Origin: Thermoanaerobacteraceae bacterium
GTDB taxonomy: Bacteria > Bacillota > JADQBR01
Assembly: GCA_017656305.1 (NCBI GenBank)
Contig: JACDOG010000012.1
Span: 1-64,000 of the forward strand
Direction: 5' to 3'
Length of the DNA stretch: 64,000 nucleotides
Shown here in pieces: positions 19,456-33,378 of the stretch. The notes below the pieces were generated by a model, which was given only the letters and a program-made list of their open reading frames with translations, was not told the origin of the DNA and searched no databases. Position numbers and translations under genes: made by a program. Positions within the stretch are counted from its first letter, which is position 1. Each line of letters begins with the position of its first letter.

Positions 19456-20658
19456 ATGGCTAAGGAAAAATTTGAAAGGACAAAACCGCACGTCAACGTA
19501 GGTACCATTGGTCACGTAGACCACGGCAAGACGACTTTAACAGCAGCGATTACATTCACATTAGCTAAGCATGGTGGAGCAGTAGCTACGGCATACGATC
19601 AAATTGACAACGCACCGGAAGAGAAGGAACGGGGAATTACCATTTCCACAGCACACGTGGAGTATGAGACAGAGAACCGTCACTATGCGCACGTAGACTG
19701 CCCGGGACACGCAGACTACGTAAAGAACATGATTACCGGAGCAGCCCAGATGGACGGAGCCATTCTGGTAGTGAGCGCAGCAGACGGTCCCATGCCGCAG
19801 ACTAGGGAGCACATTTTGCTGGCGCGTCAGGTAGGCGTACCGTACATTGTAGTATTCCTGAACAAGGCAGACATGGTAGACGACGAAGAATTAATGGAAT
19901 TGGTAGAGATGGAAGTAAGAGAGCTGTTGAGCGAGTATGAATTTCCCGGTGATGACGTGCCGGTTATTACCGGTTCCGCATTGAAGGCACTGGAATGCGG
20001 TTGTGGTGAGAAGGACTGCGAGTGGTGCGGCAAGATTCACGAACTGATGAATGCAATAGACGAGTACATTCCGACACCGGAGCGTGAGAAAGACAAGCCG
20101 TTCCTGATGCCGGTAGAGGACGTATTCAGCATTACCGGACGCGGCACGGTAGCCACTGGTAGAGTAGAGCGCGGCATGGTTAAAGTACAGGACGAAGTAG
20201 AGATTGTAGGTTTGGCAGATGAGGTTAAGAAGACGGTAGTAACTGGGGTAGAGATGTTCCGCAAGATGCTGGACTATGCAGAAGCAGGAGACAACATTGG
20301 AACTCTGCTGAGAGGTATTGACCGTGACGAGATTGAGCGCGGTCAGGTACTGGCACAGCCCGGATCCATTAAGCCGCATACCAAGTTTAAGGCGGAAGTA
20401 TACGTACTGACCAAAGAAGAGGGTGGACGTCACACTCCGTTTTTTGAAGGATACCGTCCCCAGTTTTACTTCAGGACGACCGACGTAACCGGAGTAGTAT
20501 CCTTGCCGGAAGGGACCGAGATGGTAATGCCTGGCGACAACGTGAAAATGGAGATTGAACTGATTACTCCGATTGCTATTGAAGAAGGGTTGCGTTTTGC
20601 TATTCGCGAAGGTGGCCGCACCGTTGGCGCCGGCGTTGTTAGTGAAATTGTAGAGTAA
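19456..20658 (+). CDS. tuf: elongation factor Tu, copy 2
   Basis: The product (400 residues) is identical to copy 1 at 3644. The DNA differs only in the fifth codon from the end (GAA against GAG) and the stop (TAA against TGA). The flanking DNA is unrelated, so identity stops at the gene ends. ATG 19456 is used: AAGGAGG directly abuts the in-frame ATG 19447, too close to start there. It is read with rpsL-rpsG-fusA, whereas copy 1 has its own promoter. Confidence 0.97.
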   Translation: MAKEKFERTKPHVNVGTIGHVDHGKTTLTAAITFTLAKHGGAVATAYDQIDNAPEEKERGITISTAHVEYETENRHYAHVDCPGHADYVKNMITGAAQMDGAILVVSAADGPMPQTREHILLARQVGVPYIVVFLNKADMVDDEELMELVEMEVRELLSEYEFPGDDVPVITGSALKALECGCGEKDCEWCGKIHELMNAIDEYIPTPEREKDKPFLMPVEDVFSITGRGTVATGRVERGMVKVQDEVEIVGLADEVKKTVVTGVEMFRKMLDYAEAGDNIGTLLRGIDRDEIERGQVLAQPGSIKPHTKFKAEVYVLTKEEGGRHTPFFEGYRPQFYFRTTDVTGVVSLPEGTEMVMPGDNVKMEIELITPIAIEEGLRFAIREGGRTVGAGVVSEIVE

Positions 20659-20660
20659 GA

Positions 20661-20705
20661 GACAACATGAGGCTGGCGACATGTATGTGTCGCTGGCCCC
20701 TTGTC
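20661..20705 (+). promoter_or_regulatory. hairpin between tuf and rpsJ
   Basis: GACAA/TTGTC outer pairs and GGCTGGCGACA (20671-20681) with TGTCGCTGGCC (20688-20698) form a two-part stem around TGTATG. No T run follows. It is probably a leader or processing element of the S10 operon; a second small hairpin (CCGATAATCGG) lies near 20778. Confidence 0.45.
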
Positions 20706-20809
20706 ATGCAAAAAGTGTTGTGCGATGAGGTGGAAGGTTGCTGGGGGGAATCCCCGGGTAATTTTCACTGAGAAAGTCCGATAATCGGGCGTTAGAAGGA
20801 GGAACGAAA

Positions 20810-21118
20810 ATGGCAAAGCAGAAAATCCGTATTCGCTTGAAAGCGTTTGATCATAAAGTGCTGGACCAATCAGCTCAAAAAATTGTCGAGACGGCTAAGC
20901 GGACTGGTGCTAATGTTTCCGGACCCATTCCCCTGCCGACTGAGAGAAACGTGTTTACTATTTTGCGCTCACCGCATGTAAATAAGGATTCCCGCGAGCA
21001 ATTTCAGATGAAAACCCACAAGCGTTTAATAGATATTTTGGAGCCTACGCCGAAAACTGTTGATGCGCTGATGCGTTTGGACTTACCGGCCGGTGTTGAT
21101 ATCGAGATTAAACTGTAA
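20810..21118 (+). CDS. rpsJ: 30S ribosomal protein S10
   Basis: A 102-residue S10 (also NusE in antitermination). It has the typical start [15 protein letters not shown] and the loop [35 protein letters not shown] precedes the ATG. First gene of the S10 operon. Confidence 0.98.
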   Translation: MAKQKIRIRLKAFDHKVLDQSAQKIVETAKRTGANVSGPIPLPTERNVFTILRSPHVNKDSREQFQMKTHKRLIDILEPTPKTVDALMRLDLPAGVDIEIKL

Positions 21119-21145
21119 TTGGTAGCTGTAGGAGGTGGAAGAGAG

Positions 21146-21778
21146 ATGTCTAAAGGAATTCTCGGGAGAAAAATTGGCATGACACAGATTTTTACCGAAG
21201 ACGGCAACTTGATACCGGTAACTGTCATCGAAGCTGGTCCTTGTGTGGTTGTTCAAAAGAAGACCGTAGAGACTGATGGCTACAACGCTATTCAAATTGG
21301 CTTTATGGAACGCAAGAAAGCGCCCAATAAGCCGCTGCATGGGCACTTTGATAAGGCCGGTGTCAAACCCATGAAGTATGTCAGGGAAATTCGCGTGGAC
21401 AATCCCGATGAATATGAAGTGGGGCAGGAAATAAAAGTAGAAGACGTGTTCCAGAGCGGCGAGTACGTAGACGTTACCGGCATTTCCAAAGGTAAAGGTT
21501 TTACCGGTAGTATCAAGGGATACGGACAGGCCAGAGGACCAATGAGCCACGGTTCGCATTACCACAGGGCTCCTGGTGCACTGGGTGCCTTGGGGCCTAA
21601 CCGGGTATTTCGCGGCAGAAAATTGCCGGGAAGAGTTGGCGGCAGAAAGGTAACTGTGCAGAAACTGGAAGTAGTGAAGACAGATAACGAGAAGAATTTG
21701 CTCCTGGTAAAAGGTTCTGTGCCGGGTCCGAAAAAAAGCGTAGTTATGGTCAGAAACACGGTTAAGTCTAACGCGTAG
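21146..21778 (+). CDS. rplC: 50S ribosomal protein L3
   Basis: A 210-residue L3, an early assembly protein reaching the peptidyl transferase centre. ATG 21146 follows GGAGGTGG; the longer frame from 21119 begins before that site. The start [16 protein letters not shown] and the extended loop [18 protein letters not shown] are typical. Confidence 0.98.
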   Translation: MSKGILGRKIGMTQIFTEDGNLIPVTVIEAGPCVVVQKKTVETDGYNAIQIGFMERKKAPNKPLHGHFDKAGVKPMKYVREIRVDNPDEYEVGQEIKVEDVFQSGEYVDVTGISKGKGFTGSIKGYGQARGPMSHGSHYHRAPGALGALGPNRVFRGRKLPGRVGGRKVTVQKLEVVKTDNEKNLLLVKGSVPGPKKSVVMVRNTVKSNA

Positions 21779-21794
21779 GAAGGAGGAGTAAGCG

Positions 21795-22421
21795 ATGCCA
21801 AAAGTGGCTGTATATAACGTTCAGGGAGAACAAGTTGGGGACATAGAATTGAAAGATGCAGTTTTTGGTGTGCCGGTAAATGAACCCGTTATTCACCAGG
21901 CGGTTGTAGCGCAACTGGCAAACCGGCGTCAAGGAACCCACTCTACCAAAAGCCGCGGTGAAGTGAGCGGTGGTGGCCGTAAACCCTGGCGTCAAAAAGG
22001 TACGGGTAGAGCCCGGGTGGGAAGCATTCGGTCGCCATTGTGGAGAGGTGGTGCTATTACCTTCGGGCCTAAGCCTCGTGATTACCGTAAAAGATTGCCT
22101 AAGAAAGTTAAACGCTTGGCCATAAAATCTGCTTTATCTGCAAAAGTTGAAGAAGGAAACCTGATTGTTCTTGACGAGCTGTCCTTTGAAAAGCCGAAGA
22201 CAAAAGAAATGGTAAAGGTCCTGAAGGCATTGAATGCTGAAGGGAAAGCGCTGGTTATCACTGAAGGAAAGGACAACAAAAACGTTGTTTTATCTGCTCG
22301 CAATATTGCTGGAGTAAAGCCTCTGTCCCCGGAAAATATCAATGTAGTCGATATCGTGCATTATGACAAACTGCTGATCACCAAGGAAGCGGTACGCAAA
22401 GTGGAGGAGGTGCTTGCGTAA
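21795..22421 (+). CDS. rplD: 50S ribosomal protein L4
   Basis: A 208-residue L4. The extended loop that lines the exit tunnel ([20 protein letters not shown]) is intact. AGGAAGGAGG precedes the ATG. Its stop codon overlaps the rplW start by one base, suggesting translational coupling. Confidence 0.98.
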   Translation: MPKVAVYNVQGEQVGDIELKDAVFGVPVNEPVIHQAVVAQLANRRQGTHSTKSRGEVSGGGRKPWRQKGTGRARVGSIRSPLWRGGAITFGPKPRDYRKRLPKKVKRLAIKSALSAKVEEGNLIVLDELSFEKPKTKEMVKVLKALNAEGKALVITEGKDNKNVVLSARNIAGVKPLSPENINVVDIVHYDKLLITKEAVRKVEEVLA

Positions 22422-22708
22422 TGCGTCGTCCCCATGACATTATCATCCGTCCCGTCATCTCCGAGCGTTCAATCGGACTGATGGAGGATAACAAATACAC
22501 GTTTATTGTGGATAAAAAAGCCAATAAGAGTGAAATCAAGAAAGCAGTAGAAGAAATTTTTGACGTAACTGTAACCAAGGTGAACACCATGAAAGTCCGC
22601 GGAAAGAAACGGCGCATGGGCCGTTATGAAGGCAAGACTCCCGAACGGAAAAAAGCTATCGTCACACTGAAACCTGGAGATAAGATTGAAGTGTTTGAAG
22701 GGCTATAA
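22421..22708 (+). CDS. rplW: 50S ribosomal protein L23
   Basis: A 95-residue L23, which sits at the tunnel exit and docks trigger factor and SRP. It starts [17 protein letters not shown] and ends with the [19 protein letters not shown] segment. TAATG overlap with rplD; GGAGGTG lies inside the rplD end. Confidence 0.98.
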   Translation: MRRPHDIIIRPVISERSIGLMEDNKYTFIVDKKANKSEIKKAVEEIFDVTVTKVNTMKVRGKKRRMGRYEGKTPERKKAIVTLKPGDKIEVFEGL

Positions 22709-22732
22709 GCTTGACTAAAGGAGGGTATAACA

Positions 22733-23557
22733 ATGGCGATTAAGAAGTTTAAGCCTACCTCGCCCGGTCGTCGCCAGATGACGGTTTCTACCTTTGAGGA
22801 AATTACCAAAAAAGAACCGGAAAAGTCACTGGTAACTCCCCTGAAGAAGACCGGCGGCCGCAACGCCCAGGGTCGCATGACTGTTCGCCACCGTGGCGGT
22901 GGGCATAAACGTCTCTATAGAATAATTGATTTTAAGCGGGATAAAGAAGGTATTCCTGCCAGGGTGCAGGCTATTGAATACGATCCTAACCGCTCGGCCA
23001 ATATCGCGCTTTTGGCTTATGCCGACGGTGAAAAGAGATATATTATTGCGCCCAACGGGCTTAAAGTTAATGACGTGGTTGAAGCAGGACCAGATGCCGA
23101 TATTAAGGTAGGAAACGCTCTGCCGCTCAGGAACATTCCCGTTGGTACGGTTATTCATAATATTGAATTGCAGCCAGGTAAAGGCGGGCAACTGTGCCGT
23201 TCCGCAGGTACCTCTGCACAGTTGATGGCTAAGGAGGGTAAGTACGGTCACGTTCGCCTGCCGTCCGGAGAAGTACGTTTGATTCACTTGGACTGCAAGG
23301 CCACCATCGGTCAAGTGGGAAATATCGATCACGAAAACATTAAAATTGGTAAAGCGGGGCGTAATCGCTGGAGAGGCATCAGACCGACTGTTCGTGGTGT
23401 AGTTATGAACCCTGCTGACCACCCGCACGGCGGTGGTGAAGGACGGTCTCCTGTTGGTCGTAACCCTGTTACACCCTGGGGTAAACCGGCTTTGGGTGCC
23501 AAGACACGGAAGAAGAACAAGCCTTCTGACCGGTTGATTGTAAAACGCCGTAAATAG
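22733..23557 (+). CDS. rplB: 50S ribosomal protein L2
   Basis: A 274-residue L2 needed for subunit association and peptidyl transfer. The conserved C-terminal region [18 protein letters not shown] includes the key histidine. AAAGGAGGG precedes the ATG. Confidence 0.98.
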   Translation: MAIKKFKPTSPGRRQMTVSTFEEITKKEPEKSLVTPLKKTGGRNAQGRMTVRHRGGGHKRLYRIIDFKRDKEGIPARVQAIEYDPNRSANIALLAYADGEKRYIIAPNGLKVNDVVEAGPDADIKVGNALPLRNIPVGTVIHNIELQPGKGGQLCRSAGTSAQLMAKEGKYGHVRLPSGEVRLIHLDCKATIGQVGNIDHENIKIGKAGRNRWRGIRPTVRGVVMNPADHPHGGGEGRSPVGRNPVTPWGKPALGAKTRKKNKPSDRLIVKRRK

Positions 23558-23588
23558 CTAGAATCTTGAGGAAGGAGGCAAAAGAGTA

Positions 23589-23873
23589 ATGGGTAGATCC
23601 CTGAAAAAAGGACCGTATTGTGACCCCAAGTTGCTGAAGAAGATCAAGGAAATGAACGAAAAAGGGGAAAAAAGGGTTATCAAGACCTGGTCCCGGCGTT
23701 CAACTATTTTCCCTGATTTTGTTGGTCATACTATTGCCGTGCATGATGGAAGAAAGCACGTTCCCATTTATATAACTGAAGATATGGTAGGTCATAAGCT
23801 GGGCGAGTTTGCACCTACCAGGACATTTAAGGGACACGGAGCGCATACGGAGCGTTCAACAGCCTTGAAATAG
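23589..23873 (+). CDS. rpsS: 30S ribosomal protein S19
   Basis: A 94-residue S19 of the 30S head, starting [16 protein letters not shown] and containing [28 protein letters not shown] precedes the ATG. Confidence 0.98.
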   Translation: MGRSLKKGPYCDPKLLKKIKEMNEKGEKRVIKTWSRRSTIFPDFVGHTIAVHDGRKHVPIYITEDMVGHKLGEFAPTRTFKGHGAHTERSTALK

Positions 23874-23899
23874 ATTGAGATTGAGAGGGGGTTAAAACT

Positions 23900-24244
23900 G
23901 TGGAAGCTAAAGCAGTAGCTAGGTTTGTTCGCATTTCCCCGCGAAAAGCACGACAGGTTGCCAATTTGATTAAGAACAAAGACGTGCATGAAGCAATGGC
24001 GATATTGAAATACACTTCTAAGCGTGGTGCGGAAATTATTTCCAAAGTATTGAAATCCGCAGTGGCAAACGCTGAGCATAATTACGAGATGGACCCGGAC
24101 AATCTTTATGTTGCCAATGCCTATGTAGACGAAGGACCAACTTTAAAGCGTTACCGCCCGCGTGCCATGGGACGGGCTGACTTGATTCGGAAACGCACCA
24201 GCCACATTACCGTCGTAGTACGGGAAAAGGAGGAGGTTAATTAG
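23900..24244 (+). CDS. rplV: 50S ribosomal protein L22
   Basis: A 114-residue L22 with the start [20 protein letters not shown] and the tunnel loop near [18 protein letters not shown]. The start is GTG 23900 after GAGGGGG. The stop shares a base with the rpsC GTG. Confidence 0.97.
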   Translation: MEAKAVARFVRISPRKARQVANLIKNKDVHEAMAILKYTSKRGAEIISKVLKSAVANAEHNYEMDPDNLYVANAYVDEGPTLKRYRPRAMGRADLIRKRTSHITVVVREKEEVN

Positions 24245-24903
24245 TGGGTCAGAAAGTTCATCCTAAAGGATTGCGTATTGGAATAATTAAAGACTGGGAT
24301 GCCAAGTGGTATGCTGATAAGAACTATGCAGACCTGCTGCATGAGGATATAAAGATACGCCGCTATTTAAAACAGAAACTGTACGAAGCAGGTATTTCTA
24401 CCATTGAAATTGAGCGTGCGGCTAATCGTGTCAAAATCTCCATACACACTGCCAAGCCTGGTATCGTCATTGGGCGAGGCGGTTCCGAGGTAGAAGCATT
24501 GCGGCAAAAATTGGAACAAATGACCGGTAAAAAGGTCAATGTAAACATTGTCGAGGTGAAAAAGCCGGAACTGGATGCGCAACTGGTCGCAGAAAACGTT
24601 GCTGCACAGTTGGAGCGCAGGGTTTCTTTCCGGCGTGCCATGAAGCAGGCAGTTTCCAGGGCCATGCGTCTTGGTGCTGAAGGTATTAAAGTTATGTGCT
24701 CTGGACGTCTGGGTGGTGCGGAAATGGCACGCACTGAGTGGTACAGCGAGGGCAAGGTGCCGCTGCATACTTTGAGAGCTGACATTGATTATGGTTTTGC
24801 GGAAGCCAACACGCAATACGGTAAAATCGGCGTAAAAGTATGGATTTATAAAGGAGAAATACTTCCTGAAGCAAAAGGGAAAGTGGAGGAAGGAGGCAAA
24901 TAA
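24244..24903 (+). CDS. rpsC: 30S ribosomal protein S3
   Basis: A 219-residue S3 at the mRNA entry site. The KH domain motif [18 protein letters not shown] is present, as is the C-terminal domain with [21 protein letters not shown] 24244 overlaps the rplV stop by one base, with AAAAGGAGG in the end of rplV. Confidence 0.98.
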   Translation: MGQKVHPKGLRIGIIKDWDAKWYADKNYADLLHEDIKIRRYLKQKLYEAGISTIEIERAANRVKISIHTAKPGIVIGRGGSEVEALRQKLEQMTGKKVNVNIVEVKKPELDAQLVAENVAAQLERRVSFRRAMKQAVSRAMRLGAEGIKVMCSGRLGGAEMARTEWYSEGKVPLHTLRADIDYGFAEANTQYGKIGVKVWIYKGEILPEAKGKVEEGGK

Positions 24904-24906
24904 TCC

Positions 24907-25341
24907 ATGTTAATGCCTAAAAGAGTTAAATGGCGGAGACAGCATCGGCCAAAACTTTCAGGCAAAGCGACAAAGGGGAATAAGGTATCCTTTGGTGAAT
25001 ATGGCCTGCAAGCGTTGGAACCAGCCTGGATTACCAGCCGTCAGATAGAAGCTGCACGTGTTGCCATGACCCGTTATATCAAGCGGGGCGGAAAGGTATG
25101 GATTAGAATATTCCCGGACAGACCCATCACGGCAAAACCGGCGGAAACCCGTATGGGAAGCGGAAAGGGCTCTCCTGAATATTGGGTTGCGGTAGTAAAA
25201 CCCGGCCGTATCATGTTTGAAATGTCAGGGGTTAGTGAAGAAGTGGCTCGTGAAGCTATGCGGTTAGCCAGCCACAAACTGCCCATCAAAACTAAATTTG
25301 TGAAACGCTTAGGAGCAGGTGGTGAGGCCGATGAAAGCTAA
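24907..25341 (+). CDS. rplP: 50S ribosomal protein L16
   Basis: A 144-residue L16 near the A site. The start [15 protein letters not shown] matches the ML-x-PKRVK family start, and AGGAGG (24891-24896) is 10 bases before ATG 24907. Its last 11 bases overlap rpmC. Confidence 0.97.
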   Translation: MLMPKRVKWRRQHRPKLSGKATKGNKVSFGEYGLQALEPAWITSRQIEAARVAMTRYIKRGGKVWIRIFPDRPITAKPAETRMGSGKGSPEYWVAVVKPGRIMFEMSGVSEEVAREAMRLASHKLPIKTKFVKRLGAGGEADES

Positions 25342-25531
25342 AGAACTCCGCGAACTGACAACGGAAGAGTTGATGCGAAAAGTAGATGACCTCAAGGAAG
25401 AGCTGTTCAACTTACGCTTTCAACTAGCAACCGGCCAGCTGGATAATCCTATGCGGGTAAAACAGGTCCGTCGCGATATTGCCAGGGCAAAAACCATTTT
25501 AAGAGAACGGCAACTGAAACAGGAAGCGTAA
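25331..25531 (+). CDS. rpmC: 50S ribosomal protein L29
   Basis: A 66-residue helical L29 beginning [23 protein letters not shown] 25331 is chosen over GTG 25319 on the family N-terminus; a ribosome site (GGTGGTGAGG) lies inside the rplP end. The overlap suggests coupled translation. Confidence 0.96.
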   Translation: MKAKELRELTTEELMRKVDDLKEELFNLRFQLATGQLDNPMRVKQVRRDIARAKTILRERQLKQEA

Positions 25532-25550
25532 GTGGAAGGAGGAAAGGCAG

Positions 25551-25814
25551 TTGACTGAGAGAAATTTACGCAAATCACGTGTTGGTTATGTGGTCAGCGA
25601 TAAAATGGATAAAACGGTTGTAGTGTCTGTGGAGACGCACATGCGTCACCCGCTGTATGGCCGTACGGTAAAAAGAAGTAAGAAATTTAAGGCCCATGAT
25701 GAGGCCAACGAGTGCCGTGTAGGCGATAAGGTAAGGATTGTGGAAACCCGGCCATTAAGCAAGCATAAACGTTGGAGAGTAGCTGAAATATTAGAAAAAG
25801 CTAAAGAATTATAG
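25551..25814 (+). CDS. rpsQ: 30S ribosomal protein S17
   Basis: An 87-residue S17 with the OB-fold core [17 protein letters not shown]. The start is TTG 25551 after GGAAGGAGG; there is no nearby ATG in frame that would keep the conserved beginning. Confidence 0.97.
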   Translation: MTERNLRKSRVGYVVSDKMDKTVVVSVETHMRHPLYGRTVKRSKKFKAHDEANECRVGDKVRIVETRPLSKHKRWRVAEILEKAKEL

Positions 25815-25849
25815 TATTTGCAGGTTTATCCGGAAAGGGGGTAAATCAA

Positions 25850-26218
25850 ATGATCCAATCCGAAACCATTCTCAAAGTTGGAGATAATACCGGGGCGAAA
25901 AAATTACTATGCATTCGCGTGCTTGGCGGTTCAGGTCGTAGATATGCTTCCGTGGGAGATGTAATTATTGCTTCGGTGAAAGAAGCCGTGCCGGGAGGTA
26001 TTGTAAAAAAAGGAGACGTGGTAAAAGCGGTAGTTGTGCGTACCAAGCAGCCTACCAGAAGACCCGACGGTTCCTACATTCGCTTTGATGAAAATGCTGC
26101 GGTTATCATAAATGATCAGGGACAGCCAAAGGGTACACGTATTTTCGGCCCTGTGGCAAGAGAATTAAGGGATAAGGATTATATGAAAATTATTTCCCTA
26201 GCACCGGAAGTACTCTAG
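25850..26218 (+). CDS. rplN: 50S ribosomal protein L14
   Basis: A 122-residue L14 of the subunit interface, starting [18 protein letters not shown] with the conserved [25 protein letters not shown] precedes ATG 25850. Confidence 0.98.
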   Translation: MIQSETILKVGDNTGAKKLLCIRVLGGSGRRYASVGDVIIASVKEAVPGGIVKKGDVVKAVVVRTKQPTRRPDGSYIRFDENAAVIINDQGQPKGTRIFGPVARELRDKDYMKIISLAPEVL

Positions 26219-26252
26219 GTGAAGTATTACCTGGTTCACGGAGGTGAAAACA

Positions 26253-26579
26253 GTGTCAAGGCCTAAGGTTCATGTAAAAAAGGGAGATACCGTGGTAGTA
26301 ATTACAGGAAAAGACGCGGGTAAAAAAGGAAAGGTACTGCAAGTGATACCCAAACAACAACGGGTTGTTGTCGAGGGCGTGAACATTGTGAAAAGGCATA
26401 CGCGGCCTACCCAGCAGATGCCGCAAGGAGGCATTGTGGAAAAAGAAGCCCCGATTGACAGCTCTAATGTGATGATATACTGCAACAAGTGCAATCAAGC
26501 TACCAGAATTGGGAAGAAAGTTTTGGATGACGGCACCAAGGTGCGTGTTTGCAAAAAGTGCGGTGAAGATTTAGATTAA
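26253..26579 (+). CDS. rplX: 50S ribosomal protein L24
   Basis: A 108-residue L24, an assembly initiator. It has an N-terminal KOW domain ([20 protein letters not shown]) and a C-terminal CNKC/CKKC pair that could bind zinc. GTG 26253 is used because CGGAGGTGA (26240-26247) covers the in-frame GTG 26244. Confidence 0.96.
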   Translation: MSRPKVHVKKGDTVVVITGKDAGKKGKVLQVIPKQQRVVVEGVNIVKRHTRPTQQMPQGGIVEKEAPIDSSNVMIYCNKCNQATRIGKKVLDDGTKVRVCKKCGEDLD

Positions 26580-26607
26580 TGGTCGTGCTGGAAAGGGGGT
26601 AAGTTAA

Positions 26608-27147
26608 GTGGCTAGATTGAAAGAAAAATATTTCAATGAAGTTCAGCCGCTGTTGAAGGAAAAATTTGGCTATAAAAATGTCATGGAAATACCCAAATTA
26701 GAAAAAATCGTTATTAACATGGGCGTTGGTGAGGCAACGCAAAACCCCAAGGCATTGGATGGTGCTGTGGAAGATCTCGCCTTAATTACCGGGCAAAAGC
26801 CTATAATCACCAGAGCGAAGAAATCCATTGCAGCCTTTAAGTTACGGGAAGGCATGCCCATCGGCTGCAAGGTGACGCTGCGTGGCGATAGAATGTATGA
26901 ATTTGCAGACCGCCTTATTAACGTTGCTTTGCCGAGGGTAAGGGACTTCAACGGAGTACCACCGAAATCTTTTGACGGTAGAGGCAACTATACCTTGGGA
27001 ATTAAGGAGCAGTTGATTTTCCCCGAGATAGATTACGATAAAGTAGATAAGGTAAGAGGTATGGATGTAGTGTTTGTTACTACGGCCAAAACAGACGAAG
27101 AAGCTCGAGAGTTGTTGCGCGCGTTGGGAATGCCCTTTAGAGAGTAG
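26608..27147 (+). CDS. rplE: 50S ribosomal protein L5
   Basis: A 179-residue L5, which binds 5S rRNA. The conserved start [20 protein letters not shown] and the [10 protein letters not shown] strand are present. The start is GTG 26608 after GAAAGGGGGT. Confidence 0.98.
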   Translation: MARLKEKYFNEVQPLLKEKFGYKNVMEIPKLEKIVINMGVGEATQNPKALDGAVEDLALITGQKPIITRAKKSIAAFKLREGMPIGCKVTLRGDRMYEFADRLINVALPRVRDFNGVPPKSFDGRGNYTLGIKEQLIFPEIDYDKVDKVRGMDVVFVTTAKTDEEARELLRALGMPFRE

Positions 27148-27171
27148 ATTAGCCAGAAGGAGGGATAAACT

Positions 27172-27357
27172 GTGGCTAAAAAGTCCATGATTGCTAAAGC
27201 CAAAAGAAAACCGAAGTACAAAGTTCGGAAAGTCAATAGATGCAAAATTTGCGGACGTCCTCGTGCGTATATGCGTAAGTTTGGTATTTGCCGGATTTGC
27301 TTCCGCGAACTGGCATACAAAGGCGAAATTCCCGGTGTAACAAAAGCTAGTTGGTAA
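27172..27357 (+). CDS. rpsN: 30S ribosomal protein S14, zinc type
   Basis: The short 61-residue zinc form of S14 (called rpsZ or rpsN). Cysteines C24, C27, C40 and C43 make the zinc site (CKIC and CRIC). GTG 27172 follows AAGGAGGG. Confidence 0.97.
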   Translation: MAKKSMIAKAKRKPKYKVRKVNRCKICGRPRAYMRKFGICRICFRELAYKGEIPGVTKASW

Positions 27358-27385
27358 GCAAGAGAAACGGAAGGGGGTTGTTAAG

Positions 27386-27784
27386 ATGGTAATGACGGAC
27401 CCAATTGCAGACTTTCTGACCAGAATTCGTAATGCGAATATGGTAAATAAAGAAACCGTAGAAGTACCTGCCTCCAAACTGAAAAAAGCGATTGCCGAGA
27501 TTTTTAAGGAAGAAGGATATATCAAAGATGTGGAATATGTGGAGGACGGCAAGCAAGGTATTCTGAGGCTTTATCTGAAATATGGTCCGAATAACGAGAA
27601 GGTAATCACCGGTTTGAAACGTATCAGCAAACCCGGTTTGCGCGTTTACGCGAGCAAAGACGAAATTCCCCGGGTATTAGGCGGTTTAGGCGTTGCGGTA
27701 ATATCAACGTCAAAAGGTGTTATGACAGATAAACAAGCACGGAAAGCAGGAGTTGGTGGCGAGGTTATCTGTTATATCTGGTAA
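27386..27784 (+). CDS. rpsH: 30S ribosomal protein S8
   Basis: A 132-residue S8 that binds helix 21 of 16S rRNA. It begins (MV)[15 protein letters not shown] and ends in the conserved [16 protein letters not shown] lies 8 bases before ATG 27386; ATG 27392 is a possible alternative. Confidence 0.97.
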   Translation: MVMTDPIADFLTRIRNANMVNKETVEVPASKLKKAIAEIFKEEGYIKDVEYVEDGKQGILRLYLKYGPNNEKVITGLKRISKPGLRVYASKDEIPRVLGGLGVAVISTSKGVMTDKQARKAGVGGEVICYIW

Positions 27785-27813
27785 CATTCTTTCAGCGATA
27801 GGAGGTGTCATTT

Positions 27814-28356
27814 ATGTCCCGGGTTGGTAAGCTACCTGTACAAATACCGGATGGAGTGGAAGTAAAAATAGAGGGAAACAAGGCTATCGTCAAAGGACCA
27901 AAAGGGCAGTTGGAAAAAGAAATGCATCCGGACATGGATATCAAAATAGAAGACGGTTCAATTATTGTTACCCGTCCTAGCGACAAAAAAGAACATCGTG
28001 CCCTGCATGGTCTCACCAGAGCTTTGTTGAACAACATGGTCGTCGGTGTGACTAAGGGCTTTGAAAAAGCTTTGGAACTCAACGGTGTGGGATATCGTGC
28101 TAACATGCAGGGTAAAAAGCTGGTACTCAATGTTGGATATTCCCATCCGGTAGAAATGGAAGTTCCGGAGGGTATCCAGATTGAAACCCATGGAAATAAC
28201 AAAATTGTTGTCAAGGGTATTGATAAGGAAAAAGTAGGAGTAGTGGCTGCAAAAATTCGTGACGTGAGACCCCCGGAGCCGTATAAAGGCAAAGGTATTA
28301 AGTACGAAGGCGAACGCATCAGGAGAAAAGTTGGTAAGGCCGGGGCTGCTAAGTAA
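27814..28356 (+). CDS. rplF: 50S ribosomal protein L6
   Basis: A 180-residue L6 with the duplicated L6 fold; the second half has [20 protein letters not shown] and the end [14 protein letters not shown] 27814 follows AGGAGGTG, which contains the in-frame GTG 27805 that is therefore rejected. Confidence 0.97.
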   Translation: MSRVGKLPVQIPDGVEVKIEGNKAIVKGPKGQLEKEMHPDMDIKIEDGSIIVTRPSDKKEHRALHGLTRALLNNMVVGVTKGFEKALELNGVGYRANMQGKKLVLNVGYSHPVEMEVPEGIQIETHGNNKIVVKGIDKEKVGVVAAKIRDVRPPEPYKGKGIKYEGERIRRKVGKAGAAK

Positions 28357-28403
28357 CGTCATATACACAGTATCAGCATTTTGTGGGAAAGGAGTGAAAT
28401 TCT

Positions 28404-28769
28404 TTGTTCAAGAAATATAACCGCAAAGCTGCGAGAGATAAAAAGCGCAGTCGCATTCGTAATAAAATTTACGGAACGCCGGAACGTCCGCGCTTAAGCG
28501 TTTACCGTAGTGCCAAGCACATTTACGCGCAAATTATCGACGATACCAAAGGACATACTCTAGTAGCAGCTTCCACTCTTGACCCGGCACTGCGTGAAGA
28601 AGTCAGCAGCGCCAATGTTGAGGCTGCCAAAAAGGTAGGTCAGTTAGTTGCCAAAAGGGCTTTGGAGAAGGGCATTAAAAAGGTCGTATTTGACCGTGGA
28701 GGATATATTTATCACGGACGTGTAGCAGCACTAGCCGATGGTGCCCGGGAAGGCGGTTTAGATTTTTAG
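28404..28769 (+). CDS. rplR: 50S ribosomal protein L18
   Basis: A 121-residue L18 of the 5S rRNA complex, with [19 protein letters not shown] and the C-terminal [12 protein letters not shown]. The start is TTG 28404 after AAAGGAGTG. Confidence 0.97.
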   Translation: MFKKYNRKAARDKKRSRIRNKIYGTPERPRLSVYRSAKHIYAQIIDDTKGHTLVAASTLDPALREEVSSANVEAAKKVGQLVAKRALEKGIKKVVFDRGGYIYHGRVAALADGAREGGLDF

Positions 28770-28793
28770 TTGAAGCGTAAAGGAGGGAAATGA

Positions 28794-29297
28794 ATGGTAA
28801 ACAATATTGATCCCAACGAACTGGAACTACAGGAGAAAGTAGTAAACATTAATCGTGTTGCTAAAGTTGTGAAAGGTGGCCGTCGTTTTAGCTTTAGTGC
28901 CCTGGTAGTAGTAGGAGATGGGAACGGACACGTGGGTGCTGGATTAGGTAAGGCCAATGAAGTTCCAGCAGCTATCCGCAAAGGTGTGGAAAACGCCAAG
29001 AAAAACCTGATCACCGTTCCGCTGGTTGGTACCACAATTCCCCATGAAATGGTCGGCAGGTTTGGAGCCGGATGTGTATTGTTGAAACCTGCTTCCGAAG
29101 GTACCGGAGTTATTGCTGGCGGACCGGTTCGTGCGGTACTGGAACTGGCAGGTGTGAGAGATATTCTGACGAAAAACCTTGGTTCTGCCAATGCCAATAA
29201 CATGGTTTATGCTACGCTGGAAGGATTAAAAAATTTGAAACGTGCGGAAGAAGTAGCAAAATTACGTGGCAAATCTGTTGAAGAGTTGCTTGGGTAG
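28794..29297 (+). CDS. rpsE: 30S ribosomal protein S5
   Basis: A 167-residue S5 (accuracy centre). It has the S5 RNA-binding strand [20 protein letters not shown] and the conserved [29 protein letters not shown] precedes ATG 28794. Confidence 0.98.
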   Translation: MVNNIDPNELELQEKVVNINRVAKVVKGGRRFSFSALVVVGDGNGHVGAGLGKANEVPAAIRKGVENAKKNLITVPLVGTTIPHEMVGRFGAGCVLLKPASEGTGVIAGGPVRAVLELAGVRDILTKNLGSANANNMVYATLEGLKNLKRAEEVAKLRGKSVEELLG

Positions 29298-29308
29298 GGG
29301 GAATGGCA

Positions 29309-29497
29309 ATGGCGAAGAAATTGAAAATTACTCTGAAAAAGAGTTTAATCGGTCAATCCAAGAAACAGCGTGAAACTGCAGCTGCATTGGGTTTGCGCAA
29401 ACTTCATCAAAGTGTCGTGCATGAAGACGTTCCCAGCATTAGAGGTATGGCGAAAAAATTGGAACACCTGGTTACTGTAGAAGAAATTGAAGCGTAG
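29309..29497 (+). CDS. rpmD: 50S ribosomal protein L30
   Basis: A 62-residue L30 beginning [20 protein letters not shown] with [17 protein letters not shown] 29309 is seven bases after GGGGG (29297-29301); ATG 29303 lies too close. Confidence 0.96.
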   Translation: MAKKLKITLKKSLIGQSKKQRETAAALGLRKLHQSVVHEDVPSIRGMAKKLEHLVTVEEIEA

Positions 29498-29509
29498 GAG
29501 GTGCAGCAA

Positions 29510-29952
29510 GTGGTTAAACTCCATGAATTAAAGCCAGTGCCGGGTTCCAGGAAAAATCGGACCCGTAGAGGCCGTGGAATCGGAAGTGGTTTAGGAAAAA
29601 CTTCCGGTCGCGGTCACAAAGGGCAAAAGAGCCGTTCAGGCGGCGGGGTAAGACGCGGCTTTGAAGGAGGCCAGATGCCCCTGTACCGCAGGTTGCCAAA
29701 ACGCGGTTTTACCAATATCTTCAAAAAGGATATCAGCATTGTGAATCTGGAGCAGCTCAACCGCTTTGAAGAGGGAACAGAAGTTACTCCAGAACTGTTA
29801 GTTCAGGAGGGCCTGGCGAAAAAGGCCAAAGACGGCGTGAAAGTGCTGGCCAAAGGAGAGCTTAACAAGGCCTTGACCGTTAAGGCTAACTACTTTAGTA
29901 AAGCGGCTAAGGAAAAGATAGAGGCTGCTGGTGGAAAAGCTGAGGTGGTATA

Positions 29953-29953
<1 letters not shown>
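29510..29953 (+). CDS. rplO: 50S ribosomal protein L15
   Basis: A 147-residue L15 with the glycine/arginine-rich N-terminal extension ([20 protein letters not shown]). GTG 29510 starts [13 protein letters not shown], and the upstream GTG 29501 is part of the AGGAGGTG ribosome site. Its stop overlaps the secY ATG. Confidence 0.97.
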
Positions 29954-32656
<2,703 letters not shown>

Positions 32657-32673
32657 AGTTGGAGGTGTCTGCA

Positions 32674-32946
32674 GTGACCCGTGAGTTGAAACGAGGGCAG
32701 CTGGTATACTCTCTGGCGGGACGTGACAAGGGAGAAACTTATATAGTTTTGGAAGTGCTCGATGAAAAATTTGTCAGTGTTGTTAACGGCAGAAAAAGAA
32801 CGGTAGATAAACCGAAAAAGAAAAATATCAGGCATCTTCAACCGGTGAATAAATTCGCCGAAGCGGTGCGGGAAAAGAAAAAAAGTCAGATTATTGACCT
32901 GGAAATTCGTCAGGCCATTGACCGGCTGGCAGGGATGGATAGTTAA
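32674..32946 (+). CDS. KOW-domain RNA-binding protein (L14e-like)
   Basis: A 90-residue protein in the map-infA interval, the place of the KOW protein YbzG in B. subtilis. The KOW motif (LKRGQLVYSLAGRDKGETYIVL) fills the N-terminus and a lysine-rich stretch follows. GTG 32674 is seven bases after GGAGGTG (32661-32667); the frame opening at 32653 begins before it. It probably binds RNA or the ribosome; the exact role is unknown. Confidence 0.85.
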   Translation: MTRELKRGQLVYSLAGRDKGETYIVLEVLDEKFVSVVNGRKRTVDKPKKKNIRHLQPVNKFAEAVREKKKSQIIDLEIRQAIDRLAGMDS

Positions 32947-32970
32947 CCAGCAAGGAGGGACGTATCCTTT

Positions 32971-33189
32971 ATGTCCAAGAAAGACGTAATTGAAGTTGAA
33001 GGTATTGTTATCGAACCTCTTCCTAACGCCATGTTTCGTGTGGAATTAGATAATGGTCATAAAGTGTTGGCACATGTTTCCGGGAAGATACGTATGAATT
33101 TCATCCGCATTCTTCCTGGAGACCGGGTGACAGTGGAATTATCACCTTACGACCTGACAAGAGGTCGCATAGTGTACAGATATAAATAA
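32971..33189 (+). CDS. infA: translation initiation factor IF-1
   Basis: A 72-residue OB-fold protein of usual length, starting [20 protein letters not shown] and ending [17 protein letters not shown] lies before the ATG at a longer spacing. The order map-KOW-infA-rpmJ-rpsM is typical of Firmicutes. Confidence 0.98.
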   Translation: MSKKDVIEVEGIVIEPLPNAMFRVELDNGHKVLAHVSGKIRMNFIRILPGDRVTVELSPYDLTRGRIVYRYK

Positions 33190-33243
33190 ACATTTAGGCA
33201 CGCTAAGCGAAGCATAGCATATTTTTTCAACCGTTACAGGTAA

Positions 33244-33369
<126 letters not shown>

Positions 33370-33378
33370 TGGCAATAA

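Noticed and set aside
18349-19524. Long minus-strand frame of 391 codons opposite fusA
   Set aside because: Antisense shadow of fusA, caused by its codon bias; no ribosome site or family match.
19891-20682. Minus-strand frame of 263 codons opposite tuf copy 2
   Set aside because: Antisense shadow; the same frame is present opposite tuf copy 1, as expected from the identical DNA.
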